Both the position numbers and the translations under genes were made by a program. A stretch of 64,000 nt of DNA from Nicotiana tabacum (taxonomy: Eukaryota; Streptophyta; Magnoliopsida; Solanales; Solanaceae): the NCBI RefSeq assembly GCF_000715075.1, contig NC_134097.1:69783190-69847189 (forward strand). Reading direction: 5' to 3'. Of this stretch, positions 49,380 through 60,240 are shown piece by piece. The notes beneath the pieces are model-generated. The model searched no databases. It was not told where the DNA came from and worked only from the letters and a program-made list of their open reading frames with translations. Every line of letters begins with the position of its first letter. Within the stretch, counting starts at the first letter, position 1.

Positions 49380-50106
49380 TGGAAATGTGAAGAGTTTTCA
49401 GACAAAGAATGACTAGATAGGTTTTTGACCCGACCCTTATTTAAGGAGACCAAAAGAAAGAAGAAAAGAGAATGTGACCAAGCTCTGGTATCTGAGCTGC
49501 CTACATATCCTTGGCTATAAAAGGAATCAGGTCATGTGTAGTTCAGAAGTGAATGGGGCGATGGAGTGCCGAGGTTGAGAGTCGCGCGAGGTTCCGTCGA
49601 AGTTCCGGCTTGATGTCCTATTTATTACATAAAAATCAAAATTAAAAAGACTAACTAAGCCTATCAGCTACGAGTTACAAGATTCCTATCTATAATTCTT
49701 TTGCAACTTGATCTTGAGTCTAAGCTGATTCTGCTTGTAGACTTCGATCTGAATCTTGATGCTCTCAAGTTGTGGGCGCTTGTTTATTTCTGCGGCATTG
49801 ATTGAAGCGGGATTGGCGGAGCTTTAATCAGATTTTGAGCGATCCGCACTTTGTTTGCTCCAGTATTTGGGCTCATCTTCTTTTTGTTCTTTTCTTCTTT
49901 TCTTTATTCTGGATTGAGACTCATCCCGTAGGTCGTCTTGATCCATGCACCTCGAGGTTAGACCTGCGGGGAAAAACAAACGAACGAAATTTTCTGCCCC
50001 AGTTTCACTAGGAAAATTTCGTGAGTCAGTTGCCAGGAAATTTATATAATTGATGAAGGGATTGGAAAATTCTGGTCTACAAAATGCAACTCCGGGATTG
50101 GATCCT
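49380..50106 (-). other. 3' UTR between PPT and satellite
   Basis: Contains a TACGTA-type hairpin (49498-49546) and an 11-bp perfect inverted repeat, ACGAAATTTTC (49984-49994) and GAAAATTTCGT (50012-50022), whose 17-base loop holds most of CTGCCCCAGTTT. No coding sequence. Confidence 0.7.
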
Positions 50107-53100
50107 TAATATTGCCATAAGGTAAAAAATGCTCAGTTCAGGGTCGGAGCCCTAATGCTGGCTAAATGGAAAAAGTTCAGTTCAGGGTTGGAACCCTGAT
50201 GCTGACTGAATGGAAAAGTTCAGTTTAGGGTTTAAAACCCTAATGCTGACTGAATGGAAAAGTTCAGTTTAGGGTTTAAAACCCTAATGCTGACTAAAGG
50301 AAAGAGTTCAGTTCAGGGTTTAAAACCCTAATGCTGATTGAATGGAAAAGAGTTCAGTTTAGGGTTTAAAACCCTAATGCTGACTAAAGGAAAAGTTCAG
50401 TTTAGGGTTTAAAACCCTAATGCTGAATGAATGAAAAAGTTCAGTTTAGGGTTTAAAACCCTAATGCTGACTAAAGGAAAGAGTTCAGTTCATGGTTTAA
50501 AACCCTAATGCTGACTAAAGGAAAGAGTTCAGTTCAGGTTTTAAAACCCTAATGTTGAATAAACGGAAAAGTTCAGTTTAGGGTTTAAAACCCTAATGCT
50601 GACTAAAGGAAAGAGTTCAGTTCAGGGTTTAAAACCCTAATGCTGACTGAATGGAAAAGAGTTCAGTTTAGGGTTTAAAACCCTAATGCTGACTAAAGGA
50701 AAGAGTTCAGTTTAGGGTTTAAAACCCTAATGTTGACTGAATGGAAAAGAGTTCAGTTTAGGGTTTAAAACCCTAATGCTGACTAGATGGAAAAGAGTTC
50801 AGTTTAGGGTTTAAAACCCTAATGCTGACTGAATGGAAAAGAGTCCAGTTTAGGGTTTAAAACCCTAATGCTGACTAAAGGAAAAAGTTCAGTTTGGGGT
50901 TTAAAACCCTAATGCTGACTAAAGGGAAAGTTCAGTTTAGGGTTTAAAACCCTAATGCTGACTAAAGGAAAGAGTTCAGTTCAGGGTTTAAGACCCTAAT
51001 GCTGACTGAATGGAAAAGAGTTCAGTTTAGGGTTTAAAACCCTAATGCTGACTAAAGGAAAGAGTTCAGTTCAGGGTTTAAAACCCTAATGTTGACTAAA
51101 TGGAAAAGTTCAGTTTAGGGTTTAAAACCCTAATGCTGACTAAAGGAAAGAGTTCAGTTCAGGGTTTAAAACCCTAATGCTGACTGAAGGAAAAGAGTTC
51201 AGTTTAGGGTTTAAAACCCTAATGCTGACTGAATGTAAAAGAGTTCAGTTTAGGGTTTAAAACCCTAATGCTGACTAAAGGAAAGAGTTCAGTTCAGGGT
51301 TTAAAACCCTAATGCTGACTGAAGGAAAAGAGTTCAGTTTAGGGTTTAAAACCCTAATGATGACTAAAGGAAAGAGTTCAGTTTAGGGTTTAAAACCCTA
51401 ATGCTGACTGAATGGAAAAGAGTTCAGTTTAGGGTTTAAAACCCTAATGCTGACTGGATGGAAAAGAGTTCAGTTTAGGATTTAAAACCCTAATGCTGAC
51501 TAAAGGAAAGAGTTCAGTTCAGGGTTTAAAACCCTAATGCTGACTAAAGGGAAAAAGTTCAGTTTAGGGTTTAAAACCCTAATGGTGACTAAAGGAAAAG
51601 TTCAGTTTAGGGTTTAAAACCCTAATGCTGACTGAATGGAAAGAGTTCAGTTTAGGGTTTAAAACCCTAATGATGACTAAAGGAAAAGTTCAGTTTAGGG
51701 TTTAAAACCCTAATACTGACTAAAGGAAAAGTTCAGTTTAGGGTTTAAAACCCTAATGTTGACTAAAGGAAAAGTTCAGTTTAGGGTTTAAAACCCTAAT
51801 GCTGACTAAAGGAAAAGTTCAGTTTAGGGTTTAAAACCCTAATGCTGACTAAAGGAAAAATTCAGTTTAGGGTTTAAAACCCTAATGCTGACTGAAGTAA
51901 AGAGTTCAGTTTAGAGTTTAAAACCCTATTGCTGACTAAATGGAAAGTTCAGTTTAGGGTTTAAAACCCTAATGCTGACTGAATGGAAAAGCTTAGTTTA
52001 GGGTTTAAAACCCTAATGCTGACTAAAGAAAAGAGTTCAGTTCAGGGTTTAAAACCCTAATGCTGACTAAAGGAAAGAGTTCAGTTCAGGGTTTAAAACC
52101 CTAATGCAGACTGAATGGAAAAGTTCAGTTTAGGGTTTAAAACCCTAAAGTTGACTAAAGGAAAGAGTTCAGTTCAGGGTTTAAAACCCTAATGCTAACT
52201 GAATGGAAAAGTTCAGTTTAGGGTTTAAAACCCTAATGCTGACTGAATGGAAAAGAGTTCAGTTTAGGGTTTAAAACCCTAATGCTGACTGAATGGAAAA
52301 GAGTTCAGTTTAGGGTTTAAAACCCTAATGCTGACTGAAGGAAAGAGTTCAGTTTAGGGTTTAAAACCCTAATGCTGACTGAATGGAAAAAGTTCAGTTT
52401 AGGGTTTTAAACGTTAATGCTGACTAAATGGAAAAAGTTCAGTTTAGGGTTTAAAACCCTAATGCTGACTAAATGGAAAGAGTTCAGTTTAGGGTTTAAA
52501 ACCCTAATGCTGACTAGCTGGAAAGAGTTCAGTTTAGGGTTTAAAACCCTAATGCTGACCAAAGGAAAAGTTCAGTTTAGGGTTTAAAACCCTAATGCTG
52601 ACTAGAGGGAAAGTTCAGTTTAGGGTTTAAAACCCTAATGCTGACTGAATGGAAAAAGTTCAGTTTAGGGTTTAAAACCCTAATGCTGACTAAATGGAAA
52701 AAGTTCAGTTTAGGGTTTAAAACCCTAATGTTGACTAAATGGAAAAAGTTCAGTTTAGGGTTTAAAACCCTAATGCTGACTAGCTGGAAAGAGTTCAGTT
52801 TAGGGTTTAAAACCCTAATGCTGACCAAAGGAAAAGTTCAGTTTAGGGTTTAAAACCCTAATGCTGACTAGAGGGAAAGTTCAGTTTAGGGTTTAAAACC
52901 CTAATGCTGACTAAAGTAAAGAGTTCAGTTTAGAGTTTAAAACCCTATTGCTGACTAAAGGGAAAGTTCAGTTTAGGGTTTAAAACCCTAATGCTGACTG
53001 AATGGAAAAGCTTAGTTTAGGGTTTAAAACCCTAATGCTGACTAAAGAAAAGAGTTCAGTTCAGGGTTTAAAACCCTAATGCTGACTAAAGGAAAGAGTT

Positions 53101-54955
53101 CAGTTCAGCGTTTAAAACCCTAATGCAGACTGAATGGAAAAGTTCAGTTTAGGGTTTAAAACCCTAAAGTTGACTAAAGGAAAGAGTTCAGTTCAGGGTT
53201 TAAAACTCTAATGCTAACTGAATGGAAAAGTTCAGTTTAAGGTTTAAAACCCTAATGCTGACTGAATGGAAAAGAGTTCAGTTTAGGGTTTAAAACCCTA
53301 ATGCTGACTGAATGGAAAAGAGTTCAGTTTAGGGTTTAAAACCCTAATGCTGACTAAAGGAAAGTGTTCAGTTTAGGGTTTAAAACCCTAATGCTGACTG
53401 AATGGAAAAAGTTCAGTTTAGGGTTTAAAACCCTAATGCTGACTAAAGGAAAAGTTCAGTTTAGGGTTTAAAACCCTAATACTGACTGGCTGGAAAGAGT
53501 TCAGTTTAGGGTTTAAAACCCTAATGCTGACTAAAGGGAAAGTTCAGTTTAGGGTTTAAAACCCTAATGCTGACTGAATGGAAAAAGTTCAGTTTAGGGT
53601 TTAAAACCCTAATGCTGACTAAATGGAAAAAGTTCAGTTTAGGGTTTAAAACCCTAATGTTGACTAAATGGAAAAAGTTCAGTTTAGGGTTTAAAACCCT
53701 AATGCTGACTAGCTGGAAAGAGTTCAGTTTAGGGTTTAAAACCCTAATGCTGACCAAAGGAAAAGTTCAGTTTAGGGTTTAAAACCCTAATGCTGACTAG
53801 AGGGAAAGTTCAGTTTAGGGTTTAAAACCCTAATGCTGACTGAAGGAAAAGAGTTCAGTTTATGGTTTAAAACCCTAATGCTGACTGAAGGAAAAGAGTT
53901 CAGTTTAGGGTTTAAAACCCTAATGCTGACTAAAGGAAAGAGTTCAGTTTAGGGTTTAAAACCCTAATGCTGACTAAGGGAAAAGAGTTCAGTTTAGGGT
54001 TTAAAACCCTAATGCTGACTAAAGGAAAAGAGTTCAGTTTAGGGTTTAAAACCCTAATGCTGACTAAAGGAAATGAGTTCAGTTTAGGGTTTAAAACCCT
54101 AATGCTGACTGAAGAAAAGAGTTCAGTTTAGGGTTTAAAACCCTAATGCTGACTAAAGGAAAAGAGTTCAGTTTAGGGTTTAAAACCCTAATGCTAACTA
54201 AAGGAAAAGAGTTCAGTTTAGGGTTTAAAACCCTAATGCTGACTAAAGGAAAGAGTTCAGTTTAGGGTTTAAAACCCTAATGCTGACTAAGGGAAAAGAG
54301 TTCAGTTTAGGGTTTAAAACCCTAATGCTGACTAAAGGAAAAGAGTTCAGTTTAGGGTTTAAAACCCTAATGCTGACTAAAGGAAAAGTTCAGTTTAGGG
54401 TTTAAAACCCTAATGCTGACTAAGGGAAAAGAGTTCAGTTTAGGGTTTAAAACTCTAATGCTGACTGAAGGAAAAGAGTTCAGTTTAGGGTTTAAAACCC
54501 TAATGCTGACTAAAGGAAAAGTTCAGTTTAGGGTTTAAAACCCTAATGTTGACTAAGGGAAAAGAGTTCAGTTTAGGGTTTAAAACCCTAATGCTGACTA
54601 AAGGAAAAGTTTAGTTTAGGGTTTAAAACCCTAATGCTGACTAAGGGAAAAGAGTTCAGTTTAGGGTTTAAAACCCTAATGCTGACTAAAGGAAAAGAGT
54701 TCAGTTTAGGGTTTAAAACCCTAATGCTGACTAAAGGAAAAGTTCAGTTTAGGGTTTAAAACCCTAATGCTGACTAAAGGAAAAGTTCAGTTTCGGGTTT
54801 AAAACCTTAATGCTGACTGAATAGAAAAAGTTCAGTTTAGGGTTTAAAACCCTAATGCTGACTACATGGAAAAAGTTCAGTTTATGGTTTAAAACTCTAA
54901 TGCTGACTAAAGGAAAAAGTTCAGTTTAGGGTTTTAAAACCCTAATGCTGACTGG
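50107..54955. repeat. Satellite of about 110 units, 43-47 bp, with telomere-motif palindrome
   Basis: Nearly every unit holds TTAGGGTTT-A-AAACCCTAA followed by TGCTGACT(A/G)AA, a GGAAA tract and GTTCAG. The 19-base core is a palindrome with 9-bp arms, each a piece of plant telomere repeat (TTTAGGG). The number of units is estimated from total length and period. Apparent ORFs of 71-78 codons in it are products of the repeat. Confidence 0.96.
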
Positions 54956-57900
54956 CTGGGGACAAAGTTCGAGGATACTAACTGACCTCTTTTTTTTTTT
55001 TGAATTTTCTTGTTTTAGTAGAAGATAAAAGGGAATCTCGTGGATACTTACCTTTCGAGTGGATTCCTTATTGCTAAAATTGTTTCTTGTACCCACGTAC
55101 CTTCTTCTTTGGGTGACACCTGCTTCTTGCACGGTTGTCTTGGATTATACCTGTTTCAACTTTTCAAACAAAGAACAATTTTTAGTTCGGAAATGGCGGT
55201 TGGTTCGGTGACCTTGATTGTTCCAGTTGCTTTGTTGCGTCCTTATTTCTGTTGCGAAGTCCTGCCATTGATTGGATTCAAATGGCGAAACCCTTTTAGA
55301 CTGCTCAGGTTTGTATTTCCAGATTCTGTGATGATTTGCCTCGTAAGGCTCTTTTTTTTTGTGTCCCGTTTTGCTTGGGGATTCTCAACGGGGATTTTAT
55401 TGGGGGTACTCTATGGAGATTTGTACAAGGCAGACTTGTCGGGGATTTGTTGCAAAGCGGACTTGCCAGGATTTGTTGGGAAAGCTCGCTGGGGAATTTT
55501 TACAAAGGGAGGCTCTGTGGGGATTTGTACAAAGGGAAGTTCTGTGGGGGATTTGTACAAGGCGGACTTGCTGGGGAATTTTTTTTTTTTAAATGCAGTC
55601 AAACATCATGATCCATCGGGTTTGGACAAACGTACCAACGAAACGGGGCATTTCCTTTGTGAAACGGAATTTCGTGAAACCAAACCTACCACCTGTCCTT
55701 TCCGGTATATCTGGAGACTTAGGGTTAAAAATGAAAGGGATTTGAAGAAAAACAAAGAAAGGAGAAAGCAAACTTCAGAAAAGAAGTGTCCCTTTCGGGA
55801 CAAAAAAGAATTATCTGAGGAAAAGAATCCTGACTTTAAATGGACATGACATGCTCTTTGGACTAGACGCCTGACCTTCAATGAACTTGCATTTCCCCCT
55901 GAACCAAAATGGATCTGTGTTTTCAAAATGGTGGGACATGCCAAAATCTCTTGAGGTGGAGTCATCCTTTCGGCCAACAGCGCCCTATGCGGGTTTTCGC
56001 TAGTCGACCTCTCTCATTTCTCTTCCTGTCGTCGCTTGATAGCACTCTTTGCGAGTTTTTACTAAACAAGCTCTCTCATTTTGGTTTCTCTACTCCCGTC
56101 GCCTCGCGGTGCCCGTAGGTTTTCACCGTCGAGACTCTATTATTTTATTTCTCTCAATTCAGAGTGTGCCGGTCTCCATTCGTGACGCTTCTTGGCTTCC
56201 CGCTACCTTTGGTAATTGATCTGAAGGGTTGTGCTTAGTAAAGAGAGGTAGATGATACTACGACTTTTAAACCATTTGATGTGCCCCGGTTTCAATTTCA
56301 GGGTAAATGGGATTTTATTGTTGGTGTGACTGAACCTCAGGGAGAGGCTGCCTACGTATCCTTTCGGAATCAAGTCAGACGTAGTTCAGGCCCAATCAAT
56401 TGTTGTTTTTTTTTGGGAGCATCAGGGATTTTTTTGATCCTCAAACCTAACTGCAATGGCTAGTCGCGTGGGACTTAACCTTTCCAACTTTATTTTGCCT
56501 TTGTAGGCCTTTCTTTTCTGTCTTCTTTCTTCCAATTTCAATTTTAGAGCATTTGGGGGTACCTTGGTTTCTTCGACTTTGCTGAGGCGATTAGCCATGT
56601 GAAACTCAACCCTTTCAACTTCAATTGCCTTTATAGGTGCTTTAATTTGATTTTCTCCTTCCAAGAGTTTTGATTCCTGAGCATCGGCCGCCATGGCCAG
56701 TCGAGGTCGACTTGATGCACCTGCTGAGACTGGGTTCCTTTTGCACATTAGCGTGTATCAAACGAAAGCCCTGTAAATCAGTCTTGCCAATCTTTCTTTG
56801 TCTTGGTTTTGGAACAGTGTTAGACCAAAAGGGATTCAAAGAGAAACAAATAATTGAATGGAGAGAGTTTAAAACTAGAAGTGTCCCTTTCGGGGAAAGG
56901 AGAGAAGGACTTATCCGGAGTACATGCGGACTTCAATGAACATGACATGCCTTTTGGACTGGATGCCTGATCTGTGTAAACCGTCTGACTCCCAAAAATT
57001 TATCACAACTTTGCTTTGAATACCGAGGAACCTTGCTAGGACTCTGTTGATGATGGTGGTTGTGAGGATCTCATTTTCGATCATGGGCGCCCTTTGCGGG
57101 TTTTCACGAGCTGGCATTTTCATTTCATTTCTTACCATCTCCTTATAGTGCCCGTGTGTGTGTTCACTAACAAGACTTCTCATTTGATTTTCTCTGCTTA
57201 CCGTCACCTTACGGTGCCCGTGTGGGTTTTCACCAATAAGACTCTCTCATTTTGTTGTATCAGGTCCAAATAACTCCATCTTCCCATTTTGAACCGCTTT
57301 GCCGATTGATCAGAAGGACTTGAACAAGGTTTGGGGTGAAAAGAATTTGGATTGAACTACAACGTTGGAACCTTTTGGGCGGGATCATTGCTGAATCGTT
57401 ATAACTTCTGCCCCAGTTTCACTTTTGGGGGATTTCTTGGATTTTATTTTGGTGTGACTGAACCCCAAGGAGAGGTTGCCTACGTATCCTTTCGGAATCA
57501 AGTCAGACGTAGTTCATACCACTTTTGTTTTTGGATTTTTTTTTTCTGATTTGCTTTTTTTTTTGTATATATATTTTCTTATTTTTCCAATTCTTTCTTC
57601 TTCTTTTTCAATAATATTTTCACGTTCCAAAGAGGGTAATCAAAGAAGAGTAACCAGCTCAAATGGATTTTGCAAAGGGTTGATAGTGTTTGGGTAGCGA
57701 GAATGAAAGACTTCGTCATCTCAAACGGACAAGATTTTATTATATAAAGGATCCAACATAGTACCTTTTGACTGTATTTGCATTGACAGTTATTTCAAGG
57801 ACATTTCCTTCGATGTGTCCCAAGTACAACGCACTCTTTCTGGCAGTACTCTTGTTGTAATGTATGGACCTTTCCAATTTCGGGAATCAATTTTCCTTTA

Positions 57901-58048
57901 GTTGTTCCAACTCTTTGTCTTGTTTCCTTAAGCTATTCTTCATGGTGACCCAATTCTTGATTCATTATTTCGAGGTCTGACAGAGTTTTAAGATCCGGGC
58001 ATGAAGTCCGCAAGCATGTCATATTATTGAAATCTGCATTTAACAGAA
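54956..58048 (-). other. Non-coding interior with minisatellite and 1.1-kb duplication
   Basis: A 30-bp repeat around GGGGATTTGTACAAGGCGGA covers about 55395-55585. Two diverged copies of a segment about 1.1 kb long lie at about 55.79-56.40 and 56.88-57.52 kb. Hairpin motifs are at 56349 and 57477. The 269-codon plus-strand ORF at 55040-55849 is largely minisatellite and not credible. Confidence 0.6.
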
Positions 58049-58616
58049 CTAAAAGAGAATGAGAAAATTGACAAGATTTAAGAAAAGAGACATTCCAGGA
58101 AAATGAAATATCAATTTCATTTGATTTTTTTTTAACTTTTGAAGATAGAAGGGTTTACATCGGAAATTAAGACAATAAAGTAAAACATCTGGATCACACC
58201 CTGAGATAATCCAGATGCAGAAAGGATAGCAAGATAGGCTACCGAGACTCCCGTCTGATGGGGAACTTTCAGGCTTGACAATAATTTTTTGGCTTTTCTT
58301 CTGTCTCGGCAATGGCTGCAATAGCCTTCAGTGCCGGATCAAATTTCTCAGCTTCACAGATCATTCCGTCTATTGGCCCATTTGTGAGAGTAGGCAGGGG
58401 AATGTTCATCATATTAGGAACCTTTTCGTCCCGGGGAACGATTCTTTCAGCTTCAATCAAGTCTTCAACTGCCATTTTGAGGGTCCAATGACCAACAGTC
58501 CTTTGTACCGTGCCCCACTGCTCCAGAGTGGCATTCGCATCTAGTATCAGCTCGATGCGGGGAGGGGTGACTCGGTGTTTGGCTGATTTGGGGCCACTGG
58601 CTGCAGCAGACTTCAC
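58049..58616 (-). CDS. Possible ORF of unknown function in non-coding Tat-type element
   Basis: The minus strand from ATG at 58616 codes 115 residues. The part LILDANATLEQWGTVQRTVG and the run of acidic and Pro-containing segments after it look more protein-like than the surrounding repeats. The frame shifts in a run of six A at about 58301-58306; beyond it a second frame stays open to 58049. An in-frame stop lies a few codons before the ATG region. I recognise no family. Its place, about 3.4 kb after the PBS, would suit a gag or leader ORF remnant. Confidence 0.35.
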
Positions 58617-59568
58617 CTGACTAGCTTTTGGAACAAGCCTGAGTATGATTCACCAACAGAGGTGAACTGATTCCTTTTGAAAAGACTCTCTTGGGTGAGG
58701 ATTGTACTGAGGAACATTTGATTGGGGACTATATGGAGCTTGGTAAGGATGGGCGTTTCTGGGAGGTGGAGCTCAATTTTGTGTATAATGTTGTGGCCGC
58801 GTGCAGAGCTGCATGTTCATCACCGCATACCAACAAAACCAATCACCTGAACAGAACCTGGCTAATTTACTCACACACACAACCTTGTTAGTTTTGAAGC
58901 ATTTAACATATAGGAAATCTCAAGATGGGATGCAATGCACCTAAACAGTTAAACGCTTTTACCATGTGTTTGAACGGGTTGCATGTTTCATCCCGACCCT
59001 AAACTAGCCCTCTTCACTATGTACCTCTTTTCTTTTATTCTTGCCTAGTCACTCTTGATCTTTTTTTTGCCGCTCTTTTATTTTTTGCACTCTCTTTTTT
59101 TTCTTTTTTTCCTTTTTGTTTTTTTTTTCTATTTTCTTTTTCACTCGATTTTCTTTTTCCTTTTCTTTCAGTTTGTTTTTTTTTTTCAATTTATTTTATA
59201 GCTATGATCGAATCCGATGGAGATTGCCTACGTATCACGACCCCGCATGAATCAGATCTTGCGTAGTTCGGGTCAAATGAAAGGTAAAAGTAATGAAACA
59301 TTTTTTTTCTTCATAATAAAAAATTGGGTTTCAACACTTACAAAATGCAACCGAACGGTTATTTTTTGCAAATGTGGCCCCTTCCAAATTTCACATGAAT
59401 TTTGAGGCCGGGGAAGATCATTTTACAAACTTGTCCGTTCTTTTACGAAAATAACCTTTCGACAACTGAAAGATACTCTAAGGCTACTTCGGCAAGAACG
59501 GTTTAAGACGCGATCGAAGCTGGCTCGGCTTATTATGACAAAATTCAAACGGTATTCACCCGACCGCT
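58617..59568 (-). other. Non-coding, T-rich stretch with hairpin copy
   Basis: Pyrimidine-rich run at about 59055-59195, a TACGTA-type hairpin at 59225-59272, and degenerate sequence similar to the 215-bp repeat that follows. No gene seen. Confidence 0.55.
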
Positions 59569-60240
59569 GACTCTTTGTTTTTTTATTTGTTGTTTTATTT
59601 TCCAAATTACAATAAAAACCTGGTGTTGCAAACACGGCCCTTCAGCGCCTCAGGGCGAAGGTTTTTAAGGCTGTGTGGGTCTACTGGACAAAAAATACTA
59701 AACAAGACCCAAAGGTGTCTGTTTATGCAAAGTCAACCTTCCGGCGTCCCTTTCAGGAACATTCGGCTATTTCTGACAAAACAACATCACCTGACTTATT
59801 TATGACTCTTTTTATCGTTTTTCAAATTAGAAAACTCAATATTGCCAACACGGCCTTTCAACGCCTCGGTGACAAAGATTTTAAGGCTGTGTGGGTCAAC
59901 TGGACCAAACCTTAAAAAATGACCCAAAGGTGGCTGTTTATGCAAAGTTAGCCTTCCGGCGTCACTTTCGGGAACATTCGACTATTTATGACAAAACAGC
60001 ATCACCTCACTTATTTATGACTCTTTTTATCGTTTTTCAAATTAGAAAACTCAATATTGCCAACACGGCCTTTCAACGCCTCGGTGACGAAGATTTTAAG
60101 GTTGTGTGGGTCAACTGGGCCAAACCTTAAAAAATGACCCAAAGGTGGCTGTTTATGCAAAGTCAGCCTTCCGGCGTCCCTTTCGGAAACATTCGGCTAT
60201 TTATGACAAAACAACATCACCTGACTTATTTATGACAGAT
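59569..60240. repeat. Tandem repeat of about 215 bp, 3 units
   Basis: TATGACTCTTTTTATCG recurs at 59801 and 60016 (period 215), with a degenerate first unit from 59569 and a break at 60235. Each unit includes AACACGGCCTTTCAACGCCT and AAAGGTGGCTGTTTATGCAA. Confidence 0.9.

Noticed and set aside
52592..53782. Repeated ORFs of 71-78 codons on both strands
   Set aside because: They are translations of the 44-46 bp satellite in stretches where the unit length keeps the frame.
50107..54955. Interstitial telomere or telomere end
   Set aside because: Each unit has only about one and a half telomere repeats, inverted, within unrelated sequence. It is a satellite, not a telomere tract.
55040..55849. 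Plus-strand ORF of 269 codons
   Set aside because: Much of it is a 30-bp minisatellite (GATTTGTACAAGGCGGACTT) that happens to stay open. No domain is recognised, and it is antisense to the element.
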